From Ascidia mentula (taxonomy: Eukaryota > Chordata > Ascidiacea > Phlebobranchia > Ascidiidae), in contig OX387200.1 in the NCBI GenBank assembly GCA_947561715.1, positions 10,356,501 to 10,420,500 of the forward strand: a DNA stretch of 64,000 nt. The letters are read 5' to 3'. A program made the position numbers and the translations under genes. The notes under the pieces are model-generated. The model saw only the letters and a list, made by a program, of their open reading frames with translations. It was not told the DNA's origin and searched no databases. This document shows positions 30,293-41,954 of the stretch, piece after piece (the stretch's first letter is position 1; every line of letters starts with the position of its first letter).

Positions 30293-31464
30293 TTTACCTG
30301 ACTTGATTTGACGTAGCCTACAACACAAAGCTAAAAAGCAAACAAAATTAAAATTATGAAACGCAGATATTTCATCCAAACAGTTGCAAAGTAAGTCCTG
30401 CATTTGCTACCAAAGGTCGTAGTACATTTTAGCAATAAAATATGACAAATTTAACCAAAAAATTACATCACGTACTTCTGCAACAGTACGTAGCTCTTGC
30501 TGCAACGACCCCTAACAGCAACCAGTAAGTGACGTATCACTTACCAGCAGTGCATGTGACGCGCAATGGAGCATAACGCGCAGTTTTCAAGAGACCGAAA
30601 ATTTGAATTAAAATATATGTTTATCACAAGTCGCTTGACAAAAATAGACGATGTTTACATTAATTGTTGTTTATTACGAATTACCTCTCAGTTCTTAGTG
30701 ACATTGAAAAGAAGCCATGTTGCAGTAACATACATGATCTATTCAGTTCTACGTTATTTTGCTGTGTCAAATTTGCGAGTAAGGTTATCACGTCGGCCAG
30801 TGCAGCGTTTGAATAAATTCGTTTGACTGTTTTAAGTAGACTTCCGGAAAGATACAATCATAACAAGGAAGGGGAATGTGTGGCGTATCATCAAGATTCG
30901 GAACAAAGGATGCAGACGAATTAAGCTTTGTTGCAGAACTTCCACAGCCGTCTGGCTAACTAAATAACTAACAACTAAAAATTCTTTCAAAACTATACCC
31001 ACGATTAAAGCAGGTTGAAATTATTTGTTCCTTCTCCTCCATGCAAAAAGTCGCATTTGATCTCCTGGAAATCATGCGTGACGGAGAAACAAAGAAAAGA
31101 GGAGCGGTTATGAGTATGGTCCTGCAGAAAGCGTGTATGTTGCATTTTTACGCAACAATGCACATAATTTCTGACGCAAAAAATGGGGATATGACTTTCT
31201 GCAATGTTTATTTTATGATGCTGTGGCGAATACTGTAAAGATTTGTTAATATCGTAACATGTTGCCGAAAAGCTTGCATCTTACATTGTTGTAAAAGATA
31301 AGACTTCAAAATAAGAAAATAAATCTTCGAAATATGGGCGTAATAGCACCTTTGATTTTCCTACAATGTTTCTTTTATGATGCTGACACAGATAAATGGC
31401 AATTATGTCGTCATACGTAGCTAAATTACCGCCAAAACCCTATGAAAATCTCAATTATTTTACA
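30293..31464. promoter_or_regulatory. Divergent intergenic region, ALDH6A1 / CATSPER1
   Basis: Both genes start at the edges of this region, so their promoters must be here. Around 31137-31160 a core GCATTTTTACGCAACAATGC is identical to one at 38184-38203 upstream of PNPO. A 22-bp local repeat (CAATGTTTATTTTATGATGC and a one-base variant) occurs near 31200 and 31364. No exon seen. Confidence 0.5.
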
Positions 31465-33923
31465 ATGGCACTAGTAAGCAAAGCAATACACACCTCGAAC
31501 AAACGATACAGGTAGGATAATTTAAAGCTTATTGTTTCCGTATATTAAATGTAATAGCCATGAAAACTCTCATCTGCTGTAACTATGTACATTGAAAAAG
31601 TATAGTATCGACGGAAGGAGAATAGGATCGTTTCAGGCATCTGCTACCAATCTAGTTGATCTGCGGAGCGTCGATATTCACCTTGGCGAGATACGAAAGC
31701 AACAAGATGAAATTGAAAAGCACTTCACATTTTTTGAGCAAGCCAGTGATTTTCGAAAAGGTAATAAACGATGGCTTTTCCACTGCGTTGTTTTCTGGTC
31801 TTTTTTACATGCTTATGTCATTTGGCAGCAATGCACGAATTCATCGAGTCCAGATTTTTCTCGACCCTTATAATGGCGGTCATTTTGATCAATACGCTTA
31901 TGCTTGTTATATCCACCTGGAAGGAATTGGAAATTCGCTTCGATTATTACTTCGCTGTGCTTGACGCAATATTCATGGCAATTTACATTATTGAATGTGT
32001 ACTAAAGATTTACGTGTGGAGAACACAATACTTCTATCAAGGATGGGATATTCTAGGTATGATTTACCGTCTTTATGTGAAAACACGAAAGATACTGCGG
32101 TGTAAAACGGTTTACAATAAGCAGGAAATTACAAATATTTACGTATTGTATGCTGTATTTGCTCATTGGATGCTTTTTTGGCTGGATTAGCAAACACTAT
32201 GTGTACCACAGATTTAATTATTGTCTTCACGAGTTTATGTGAGATGATAGCTCCCCTTACCATTGGGGCTGGAACAATTACTGGGGGAGGCGCGAGCATT
32301 TTCCGAATTCTTCGAGTACTCAGAGCTCTTCGTTCGCTACGAGTGCTTCGCACTATTCGCTTTCTTGAAAATATCCAAGTCATCCTTATCACTTGTCTTC
32401 ATTCTTTTCAATCGCTCGGAGCTATTATGATGTTAATGACGACGTGTTTGGGTGGGATATTTTCGTATAGTGTGCTTTGGTTTAAGGGAAATAAATTGAC
32501 AGTAAACAACAATATGATAATTGTTAACAAAACCTGATTGTACTCAGTGCGTTTTTCATGAAAAGTGGTATCATTTGTGACTGATAAGATGCGATGTAAC
32601 AATTTCTCTGTTGCTTGCAGTGATCTTTGCTGTTATTGGTCGAGGTTTGTTTTACACGAAAGATACCAAACATTTCGGGCATTTCGGAAAGGCGTCATTC
32701 ACACTAATTCAGCTACTTACCTTGGATGATTGGTTTGAGATATTCACTGGAATGACTGACAAACTTGGTAAAAAATACATTTTCCTAGCTTTAAGCTTAT
32801 ATAATGTCTTTGTTTGTATATATAGGTTATTTTGACGTACGAATGTTCTTCTTTTTGCTGTTTTACATCATAATTGAATATTTTGTGTTTCTTAAGTAAG
32901 TATCAAATGTTCGTTACAATGATTTTAACTTGCATTAACCACAATTATTTGCGACGTGTTTAGCTTATTTATTGCTGTACTGGTCGACAACTTTCAACTG
33001 ACTTTGAGAGTAAGTGATTTCTGTTATTTTAAGAAAATAAAGACTAAGTAAAACGAATCAATTACTTAAATTATTGCTAGGACAAACTTGTTCGAAAAGC
33101 CGAGGAGAAGGAACGGCTAGAAAACGAAAAAAGACAGGTAAGTGTTTAAAAGAATACAGAGTCCAGACCGGTATGAAAACATTTTCCTGCAGCTAAAGTT
33201 ACTAATGTCTGAAAAAGATGATCCTGGAGATGCACAAGACTCGGATGATAATTTTGAGAACATCGCCAAGGAACTGTTTTTGAAAGGTTCGAACTATGTT
33301 AATCACTTAACTTTTGGTGAACACAACGCATAGTTTTGGTTCATGATTTATTGGCGGAAAGTGTTTTTTCTTTATTTAAACTGTATGCCAGCGGAACTCA
33401 CGGCTCTATGGGCGTACCAGGCCCAACGCTCTCTCGACTGAGCTACGGGAGCTCAACGTTTCACGGGGTATATTGTGGCCAAGATACACTGGTGCGCAAG
33501 CGCACAACTTTGTCATACAACCTTCACATATACGTTAGGGGATTTCTGTCACTATATAATCAGCGGGTTATTAATCCAAACCTGTAAGTCCCATCCGTAG
33601 TTATTACAATGACTTCTTTAGATGAAGACACACTCAGTGATGAAGAATATGTTGACGTCGAAAGGGAGCTTTTTACTTTCATGGACAGTTCAAATGACGA
33701 GTTTAGTTTTCTTCAGGTTCAGTTTTATTTCACTCATTGTCTTATTGTTGACTTTATTTTCAGGGAGGTTTCAATGATCGAGTGGTATTACCGCATTTTG
33801 CCTGCCCTTGAAAAGCATTTTCATCAACATTACAATTGCATGAGCTGCCACAACCGAATACTAGACTTAATTGTTGATGTCAGTATATTTGGCATTTTTA
33901 TTCTTCCCGAAAATCGGGTATAA
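31465..33923 (+). CDS. CATSPER1: CatSper1, pore-forming sperm cation channel subunit
   Basis: Eleven exons: 31465-31511, 31606-31760, 31829-32056, 32191-32451, 32621-32767, 32826-32895, 32964-33009, 33081-33137, 33193-33286, 33622-33716 and 33768-33923, total 451 aa in continuous phase. It has one six-TM channel repeat. S1 is RFFSTLIMAVILINTLMLVI; S3 begins TTDLIIVFTSL. S4 is densely charged (FRILRVLRALRSLRVLRTIR). The pore is SFTLIQLLTLDDWFEIF with the CatSper TxDxW filter. S6 is EYFVFLNLFIAVLVDNFQ. A coiled C-terminus follows (DKLVRKAEEKERLENEKRQ), and WYYRILPALEK resembles the end of human CatSper1. The family forms the alkaline-activated Ca2+ channel of the sperm flagellum. The His-rich N-terminus of mammals is absent. 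The last acceptor is the downstream AG of CAGGGAG, chosen for frame. CatSper3 is the main alternative, less likely. Confidence 0.88.
33381..33455 (-). repeat. tRNA-derived relic (tRNA-Thr-like, GGT anticodon position)
   Basis: On the minus strand the 5' half reads like a tRNA: acceptor GCTCCCG, TA, D-arm GCTC...GAGC with an A-box-like TAGCTCAGTCGAGAGAGC, then stem TGGGC, seven-base loop CTGGTAC (GGT in the anticodon position) and GCCCA. The T-arm and 3' acceptor strand do not pair. It is therefore a decayed tRNA or the head of a tRNA-derived SINE, in a CATSPER1 intron, not a working tRNA gene. Confidence 0.6.
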
Positions 33924-34107
33924 ATTTTTGTCTTTTTTATACAGAACACTGACGACATAATGGAAAGAAGATAAAAAAGAAACAATTTTGAAATTTGTTG
34001 ATGTTGTTTTGACCATAAACATTACAAACATGTTTAATATGTAACCGCTGCACACGTTGGAATAGGGTTCACAGGATAAGAAAAGCGTGTTTATTATGCT
34101 AAGTTAA

Positions 34108-37100
34108 TTATGAAGTATCATTTTCACTTGGCTGGCGATCTGATGGCGCTGCACTACTACGTTTTCGACCCAACCACGACATGGAAGAGGAGCCGGGTGA
34201 CGAGGGTCGCCTCAGACGACTGACAATATCTCGAAGCTGTGAAAGTTAACCAAAATCATATTATCCATTCTGTTCACGACATATCATATACGGACCACCT
34301 AAATTTATTCAAATAATTACAAAATGTTTCAAATACAAAACTAATAAAGAAATAATGGCATACATGAATAATACTGTTTAGAACTACAGGACATAGAAAC
34401 TTGCCGCCCAACTATTGGAACTATAGGGATGTACCGGACTGAATCTTCTATGGACAGCATATTGACAGCGAAATCTTACATGCAATGTGATAAACTAAAA
34501 TTTAAACAAGCTTGAAGCCGTGCATTGTCATTAGAATATACACAAACAAACGCCTTCTGTTTTAGCGCGTGAATGGAGACTTTAAAATAAAAGCGAAAAT
34601 GCAGCTGCTTTTAAAAATAGAATTCAAACCTGGGTCGGGGGTTCTTCTTCAGGAGGCGTGATTTCAACAGAAACATCTGGGCCTTGTGAGCCACGATGGG
34701 CTTCCAAAAGTTTTTTCATTCTCATCGGAGCCAGGACTCTGCGTCGGAGGATTTTCATTAATCCCTTCTTTCCTCCAGGTGAACTCGGCTTGTTGTTTGT
34801 AACCTCGTCTGTATCACTACCCTCCATGTTTTCTGATTTTGGTTCCTCATCGGTTTCGGAATCGTCCGTTCCATATTGATCCAGAGTTGCTCGTCGGTTT
34901 ACCACTCCTGAACTAACAGGTGAACATAGTTACACCAAAGTGGCAGTCTTTGCTTGGCTGTTTGGTCAGCAAAGTCGTCTGAAAGTCACACCAGCTGCAC
35001 TGATGAGACCTTTTTGGTCGAAACAGTGGCCATCTGTCTGCAGCTTACACAGTTACACCAAAGACTGACGGCATCTAGGCCTATTACCGGTCACATAATA
35101 CGTTTCACGCAACAGCGCGAGGAATTTTTTTAACAAAACGAAAACCACAGTGAAACAATTTCTTTATCAATATGCGTAAATTAAACCCAACTTTTCCCCA
35201 TAGATTGTTTACCGTAGTCCGCGTGTTTGTAGTCCTGGTGCCATAAGCAGAAGAGGTGAAAGGTTTTCCACCACAACTTTTACAGCCTCGCTTTGCCTCC
35301 TGCTGTCCAAAGCCATCCCTGCTAACTGCCTTGGTGATCCATCATCTGGATCATGCTCATGGTCATCCTCGTCATCGTTACCAGTACTGCCATCTGTATT
35401 CATCACTCCTACAAGAAATGTCGTCATTCCTGTCATTATTTTGTGTTTTTAGCGTAATGCAGATTGTGTTAAAATTGAAAACGTATACATTATCGACAGA
35501 CAATGCATACCGAGCTTCGCTACCAAAGTTTCTAGGTAACGCGTCCGGTCGTATCTTGTTGACAGATCAAGATATTCCTTGCGCATACGAGCGAGACGCT
35601 TTCTGGTATTAATTAATTGGGAAACGTTTGAAATATCTCCCTGTAAAGAGCAATAAATGTTTACTGAGACTGCAGAAAAGAAGTTTTTTTTGCAAACCTG
35701 AGGAAATATTAAACTGGTGGATGAGGCATTAGCATTTTTTGGTTTCTCATCGCCCACGAACGGGATAAATTCCGGATGGGGAATTTCCATTGCGTCTAGA
35801 AATCCTTCGTCATCTTTTCTCTCCTCAGGAGGATTAACTATACATATTGATTTAATGTTCATGAGATATTTTTTGTGATTACTATAACAAAGCCTTAAGG
35901 TAGATGTAAAGGATGGACATATTGTTATTTTGAAAGCCACGAAGGACATAAAAGGTATAGTAAAAATTCCATACTTCGAAAAAATAAAGATTCACTCATT
36001 GTCGAAGGTATGGAATGATCGTTTTGTTCCAACTGATGAGAATATCCGTATCCGAGCGCTCCATAACGAAATACGTATTCCAAGGCTACATCAGCTACTT
36101 TTTTCTCTTTTACCATCATCGGTACAAGTTTGTTACCGTACAGCTCTTTGATAAGCTCATACATGTGGAGTGTTGCTATTCTGTTGCATAATTAGACTAC
36201 ATATCAGTTTGTTTAAACCCTTTAGAAAACCTAAAAGATGATGAATTTGTTATTTTTACATATAGAGTAACAAATTTAGTTACATAATAATGTACTGCGG
36301 TAAATAAATGTTTTCAGGCCATTACAATTACCCAACATTAAGCGTTCCTCTCCTTGCTCCAGATGATTGGCTGTCAACCTCAATCAATTCAAACTTTACA
36401 ATATTCCTTGCGTCGTTATGATGCTGAAAGATGTCCAAGGAAAATATCTGTGAGATTCAACGTCACGTAATATTCACTACCGATCACAAACTTTTGACCA
36501 CATGTAAGTCCTTTATGAAATCGTAGTTGCAAGTGAGTCCAATGTCGCAAAGTTCTATCCAGATATAGCCTGACTATTTTTTTCGACAATTAACAACCTT
36601 AAGTTCGTCGAGTGCAATTTCAGCATTTGCCGATGCCAGGCTGTCGCGATGAGTAGCGCCTCGTGCATACGATGGTCCAGCTGGTCCGCCTCTGTCGCCC
36701 GGTACCAACGATCTGATATGTTAAATTTTATTTCCATTTTCTGCATCTTGGATTATTTTATCACACAGTCAAATTGTACCTCCGGTTCCAGAGTTTTGTT
36801 TGTCGGTTCATCACCAGTTTAGTTTTGGGGTTTGTGGCGTCTCGTCTGATATGAACAATCTTGGAGCATTTTACTGTGCCCTGTGTGTTAAGGAAGACTA
36901 AACATTTTCCAATGGACTGAAATAGATCAATTAACTGTTGTACACTTTGTGCCTTATTTTATCACAAATAAACACGCTTATTCGTTTCTATCCAGGTCGA
37001 TGTTTCCAACCAAAAACGTTTGCTTGCTTTTAGACCTGTGGAGCAATTGATAATCCAACCAAAATTTCGGGCGGGCTACACCCATGGTTTTTGCTATGAT

Positions 37101-38088
37101 CAAAGAAAGGTTATTCAAATCCTGTTCGACAAATAAACCTTTCACTAATTCCACAAAAGTTATTGTGCAAAACTGAATCTTATGCATTTGTTTGTTTATG
37201 GCTTATTTGTTTTATGTGATATGTAGGATAGTTAGAGATTTGTCTACGCCACTTACTTGCACTGTAATGCGAAGAAATAGACGAATGTCGGAACATCCAG
37301 CAAAAGTTGATGTAAAAAAGAAGGTCTTGCTGAAGTTTCGAAGTGTCTTAGCGTGAATCGCAAGAAGAGCTTAAATAAAAAAAAACAGACCGCTACCTTT
37401 GAGTCATTTGGCGCTTATGTGTATAGTTTATAAAACTATTTGAATAAGTTTTTGTTAATGGAGAAACTGATGATGCCGTTTTAGGCGAAATATATTTTTC
37501 TCTTAATAAATCCATCTGAGCTGTCTAAAGATCGCTTTGTTGGGAGGCCTTTGGTCTTTTGATCCAGTTTCTATTTATTAATCACATTAGTTTATAAAAC
37601 CGCACTTTTTGACAAAATTTGCAATGACACGAAAATTTCGATGGAAAGGGATTGGCTACTATCGAAACATTCCTATAGAAATTAAGTTTGAGGGGAGGGG
37701 TGTTGAAAAGTTGTTGCATGAGATGAAATATACATAGGACTGTAACGTTTCGTCCAGCGTAAGTTGCTTGAAAACAATTAATCAGTTGAGCTGAAATCCA
37801 ATATTTATCAAGGCAACTTAGGTTGGACCAGGGTAAGCAAACTAGGTGCGTTTTAGTACTGGTGTTTAGTCCGGCAGGTAAAATAGCCTTTTCGAAATTT
37901 ATGTAAAATCACAGTAATGAGGTTTTCGAACTTTCTTGATTTCGTTTGAATATTGCAGCATTTATTTTACCTTGTGGTGGACCGTTGCTAAAATCCTGTC
38001 GTTTTTGTTTCGCAACTGGATCCAGCTCCTGCAAAACCAGCTTCGCTGCTGCGGCCACTTTTAGATCGATTGGGTCTCCGTTTTTCAT
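34108..38088 (-). CDS. Unrecognised 579-aa protein, C2-like fold plus helical and acidic/basic tail
   Basis: Thirteen exons on the minus strand, all phases agreeing: 37971-38088, 37257-37369, 37011-37172, 36780-36916, 36598-36712, 36332-36423, 36114-36180, 35975-36032, 35698-35837, 35511-35640, 35213-35408, 34630-34912 and 34108-34236. Residues about 40-270 alternate beta-like strands in a C2-like order: ALLAIHAKTL, DIRLFLRITV, KCLVFLNTQGTVK, IVKFELIEVD, GTLNVGIATLHMYELIKELY. Then come an acidic linker (NPPEERKDDEGFLDA), a helical segment (NTRKRLARMRKEYLDL), an Asp/Glu/His-rich stretch, a basic patch (KILRRRVLAPMRMKKLLEA) and a Ser-rich end. No transmembrane segment and no signal peptide. I do not recognise the family; C2 is a pattern judgement only. 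It ends 185 bp from CATSPER1 (tail to tail) and starts 216 bp from PNPO (head to head). An in-intron SINE-like repeat lies at 34934-35058. Confidence 0.72.
34934..35058. repeat. Short SINE-like repeat, copy 2
   Basis: Same unit as 19795-19925, with CAGTCTTTGCTTGG, CACACCAGCTGCACTGATGA and GTCGAAACAGTGGCCATCTG. It is flanked by the direct words AGTTACACCAAAG at about 34927 and 35048, which may be a 13-bp target duplication and favour retroposition. It lies in an intron of the C2-like gene. Confidence 0.75.
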
Positions 38089-38304
38089 TTCACCTTAAAA
38101 TTTATTGTAACCAACAAATTGTGCAGTATCATCACCGAATTTGCAAAAATGACAACAGACATGATACAGAAAGCATGTACGATGCATTTTTACGCAACAA
38201 TGCTTATAGTGCTGACGTCATGCTTTATCATGCACGTTACAGGAGCGCACTATCAGCATACAACAACCCCTTTTGTGACCAAAGACTAAGCTATTTTTGC
38301 GATA
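38089..38304. promoter_or_regulatory. 216-bp bidirectional promoter, C2-like gene / PNPO
   Basis: The ATGs of two divergent genes stand 216 bp apart. The interval holds a perfect CRE, TGACGTCA at about 38213, and the core GCATTTTTACGCAACAATGC shared with the ALDH6A1/CATSPER1 interval. Promoter role is inferred from position. Confidence 0.6.
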
Positions 38305-38994
38305 ATGGCTGAGGTAAATCTATCAGATCTAAGAAAGCCATATAGAGAGGGAAATTTTTTGAATGAAGATCAACTGGAAACCAAAGATCCATTACAACTA
38401 TTTGGGTTATGGTTTGAAGAAGCAAGGAAAACTGAAAGTATTAAAGAGCCCAATGCAATGACTGTTGCAACAGTAAATAACGAAGGAAAACCAACTGCCC
38501 GTATGGTACTGTTAAAAGATTTTGGTCCAGACGGTTTCAAATTTTACACAAACTACAGAAGTGCTAAGGGGCAAGATTTACAAAATATACCCTTTGCAGC
38601 ATTGGTGTTGTATTGGGGTGATCTTTGCAGATCAGTCAGAATTGAAGGTGTTGTGCAAAAAGTGTCTGAGAATGACAGTAAGGAATACTTCCAAAAAAGA
38701 CCTCGGGCTAGTCAAATAGCTGCACATGTCAGTCATCATCAAAGCAGTAGAGTGGAAAATCGAAAGGTATTGGATGATGCTGCTGCTGGCTATGAATTAA
38801 AGTTTGCAGACATAGAAATACCCAAGCCTGATTATTGGGGTGGATTTGTTGTAATACCAGACAAGTTTGAATTTTGGCAAGGCCAGAGTTCCCGTATGAG
38901 TGATCGAATCGTGTTTGTTAGGAAATCTGCTGAAAGTGAAAAAGAATGGAATTCTGGTGAAAATGGATGGGTTTATCAAAGACTTCAGCCTTAA
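38305..38994 (+). CDS. PNPO: Pyridoxamine 5'-phosphate oxidase, copy 1
   Basis: A single uninterrupted 229-aa frame, against several exons in human PNPO. It covers the whole enzyme: LRKPYREG, WFEEARK, EPNAMTVATVNNEGKPTARM, KDFGPDGFKFYTNYRSAKG (FMN-binding region), ALVLYWGDLCRSVRIEG, the SHHQSS region, and EFWQGQSSRMSDRIVF, the C-terminal PNPO signature, with Ser where vertebrates have His (RLHDR). It ends ENGWVYQRLQP. It makes pyridoxal 5'-phosphate from PNP/PMP with FMN and O2. The lack of introns suggests an origin by retroposition. Downstream, 39039-39205 is a MITE, then SGPP on the same strand. Confidence 0.96.
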   Translation: MAEVNLSDLRKPYREGNFLNEDQLETKDPLQLFGLWFEEARKTESIKEPNAMTVATVNNEGKPTARMVLLKDFGPDGFKFYTNYRSAKGQDLQNIPFAALVLYWGDLCRSVRIEGVVQKVSENDSKEYFQKRPRASQIAAHVSHHQSSRVENRKVLDDAAAGYELKFADIEIPKPDYWGGFVVIPDKFEFWQGQSSRMSDRIVFVRKSAESEKEWNSGENGWVYQRLQP

Positions 38995-39537
38995 GGAAAG
39001 TTAATTTAAATTGTCTTTTATGCAAAAGTACAAACACACCAGATTGAAAAGTGTATAGTTTGTGCGGAGGATTTTTTTTCAGCAAACATTGATTGTGAGT
39101 GTTTTTTGTATGTTATTGCATTAGTTAAATGTTTTTGTGGGGATTATTGGTTCATTTTTGCAAAGTGCGAGTATATATCCTCCGCACAACATTTTTTCAA
39201 TCTGGCAAACACATAGCTTAGTAAAGGAATCTGGGTGTGGTATTGGATGTTTTCTATTTATATTTATTTAATTTCTTTGCCTATATACTTGTTTTGCATT
39301 TAAATGTGTTTATTTGTGTAAAAATATAAACTTTGTTAATATGGTATCAGTTTATTTAAGCACTGATAAATTAATGTTGCCGAGTGGACCAATGTTCAAA
39401 ATGTGTTGTAACCATGATGCATTTTGTTCATACATATTTTTATTTGAAATTTAAATTGTGCAAGTTGCTTTTCAATGCAATTGTCATCAGTTGCTTTCAG
39501 ATGAGCTAAATAGGCACCAGGGAATAAAGTTTCACAG
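38995..39537. other. Gap between PNPO-1 and SGPP
   Basis: About 540 bp on the same strand as both neighbours, AT-rich, with a MITE at 39039-39205. No exon seen; probable PNPO-1 3' UTR and SGPP 5' region. Confidence 0.5.
39039..39205. mobile_element. hAT-type MITE, complete, with 8-bp target duplication
   Basis: 167 bp. Terminal inverted repeats start CCAGATTGAAAA on the left and end CAATCTGG on the right, with inner words TTTGTGCGGAGGAT and, inverted, ATCCTCCGCACAA. Exact 8-bp direct repeats CAAACACA flank it (39031-39038 and 39206-39213), the length expected of hAT elements. Related copies at 5481-5665 and about 51182-51295. Confidence 0.9.
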
Positions 39538-41648
39538 ATGGAGATTATTAAACTTTTGGCTGGTCCAATGCCAGTAGCAAGATTTCAGCATTTGTGTGGA
39601 GTAAGATGGTTAAAACCAGACAAGAGTCGGATATTGTATCCCCAGGAGCAACCAAGCTCATCAAGACAAGAAGAAAAGCGTCCTGCACATAAAATTATGA
39701 ACAGGACATTACTGTGGTTAGCTTTAGGTGGATCAGAGCTTGCTGGAGAACCATTTTACTATGTTTTTTTCCCAGCATGTGCATGGCTCTTTGAAGTACG
39801 TGTTGCAAGGAGGAGTTTACTAATGCTGGCTTCTGTTATGTATGTTGGACAAAGTCTTAAGGTCTGATGTAATCAATTTTATATAATTGTTTTACTCTAT
39901 TTACATAAAAAAGTTTAAAATAATTCATATGCCCTATTTTGTCATAAAATTTAATGGTTTTTTATTGACTTCTATTTGTCCAATTTTGCTGTGTCGATTC
40001 ATTGTTTTCGTGTTGCTGACTAAATTGACTGATATTAAACTTAATGTGACTTATTTGCTTGTGACTTAATTGTGTAAACTTTTTTATCAGGATTTTTTAA
40101 AAGGGCCAAGGCCTCTTTCACCTCCTGTGATTCGTTTGGATGAAGCGTATGAAACAGAATATGGTATGCCATCCACGCACACAATGTGTGCTGTTACAGT
40201 CCCATTTACACTCCTTTTGTTCATGTCAAACGTGTATGACGTAAGTTTGTAAAGATGGTTTGGGTTTTTACCGATTTAAAAAAAAAATATTTTATTGTAT
40301 TGTAGATTCCAATATACAAAGGAGTCATGTTTGGAATTGCTTGGTCTTCAGTTGTGATGCTAAGCAGAATTTATCTAGGAATGCATAGTCTTATGGTAAG
40401 TGCAAACGTATCTCAAAAGGCATGTGTGAATTGTGAAGGTTTCCTAAGGCCATAGTTTGTAGCAATGCTTTGTGTTTAGGATATTTTGGCTGGTGCACTT
40501 CTGTCAGGGGCTCTTATCAAGTTATTATATCCATTTGTTGCCTGGTTTGAGGACCTGCAATTCGAGACCTGTTCTCCATGGAGTGCTATTCTTGGGATAG
40601 GTGCTTTATTTTTGTCATGGACTGTATTTCAGTTTGATTCTGCAATTGATGCCAAAACAGGAAAGTCAAATTGGAACACTGCTCGTGGGGACACAGCAGA
40701 AATTCTGGGTTGGTGTGCAGGTTGGTAACCTTATCAATGTTTTTCATAAGGAACATGTCAGTAGTAATAATCTATGCATGATAACAAAAAGGTTGAAAAC
40801 TACACACATGTTTAATATGTTATTACCTGTTGACAAGGTCTCTGAATTTATATCAGAAAAATACTGTGGCTTCCATATTGTAAGCAATGGGTAAGATTTC
40901 TACAACACACTCATTTATAAAAAAAATCTTACACATGATTTGTGTACAATAAAATACATGTTGTCATTAGTTATTTCCTGTGGCACTCTGCTTTAACAAA
41001 CTTTGCAATCATGTACTGTATACAAGCATAAATTGTATACAGTGTTACAAATAAACTTCAGTAGCTTTTCACTACAGGATCAGCCTGGCTTTTTATCAGG
41101 AATATAAATATTTCACCCCATGGACATCTTCAGTTCCTTACAGTAAACACAATAAAATAATTTAAAAAAAGTCTGAAAAACAACAACAGTAAGAATGGGC
41201 TAAAAAAGCTACTGCTTTTTTGTGTTACATTAATTTTGTATATGATGCACAGCATATAGAAAGTCCACTGTTTGTAGTAATGTCAACATTACAAAACAAT
41301 TATATTTATTTTTTTATTCCAGGTTTTCTTACTGGTTCATGCAAAGTCTTACAACCAATAACCGCATCATATTATCCACAACATTTCCTACCTTTAGCAA
41401 TGAATAGTCCACTTCTTCGATGCTTGCTGCGTTTTTCAGCTGGAGCTATTATTTTAGGACCCGTTACTATAGTACTACGAAAATTATTGCTAAAGATATT
41501 TGCTCATTTTGGCCAATCTGCAAGCATGTCAGAAGCTAAAAAAGAGACATATGTGGAGTTGCCATATAAATTTATCACCACTTACGTATCTAGCTTTTTA
41601 AGTACATCAATAATTCCAGTAATTTTACACAAATATAATGTATGGTAG
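39538..41648 (+). CDS. SGPP1: Sphingosine-1-phosphate phosphatase
   Basis: Five exons: 39538-39861, 40091-40240, 40306-40395, 40480-40720 and 41323-41648, total 376 aa. It has the three phosphatase motifs of the PAP2/LPP superfamily: KDFLKGPRP, then GMPSTHTMCA (PSxH), then SRIYLGMHSLMD (SR-5x-H-3x-D). Several membrane spans are evident (PFYYVFFPACAWLF, LLSGALIKLLYPFVAW, LGIGALFLSWTVF). The C-terminal part (GFLTGSCKVLQP, RFSAGAIILGP) matches SGPP1/2 rather than other PAP2 enzymes. It removes the phosphate of sphingosine-1-phosphate in the ER. Start at the first ATG; MPVARFQH ten codons in is also possible. PNPO copies lie before and after on the same strand. Confidence 0.93.
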
Positions 41649-41954
41649 TTTTCTCTATTGATTAATTGTGAATTTTTATTGTGATTATTTCCAAATTTAT
41701 GCAAACCTTATTCTTTATGTGTGTTTGTTGCTAGTTTTCTTGAAGTGACATGAAGCATGTTGAATGAAATAATTTATATGTTTTCATGGTCATATTTTAT
41801 TCCCAAAAGATTAATTTGTATTGTGGAAATTTTCCTGTGTTTTTGTTTTACGTGCATATTGTGTGATGATGAATGTCAGAAGTGTTCTTCTTTTTCAGAT
41901 ATCGTGATAATACATACCTCTATTTTAATGTTAATTATTAATTGATTACACTGT

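Noticed and set aside
34108-38088. Identity as PACS, kinesin-3 or FAM102 protein
   Set aside because: I compared remembered sequences of each; only scattered short words agree, so the gene is left unnamed.
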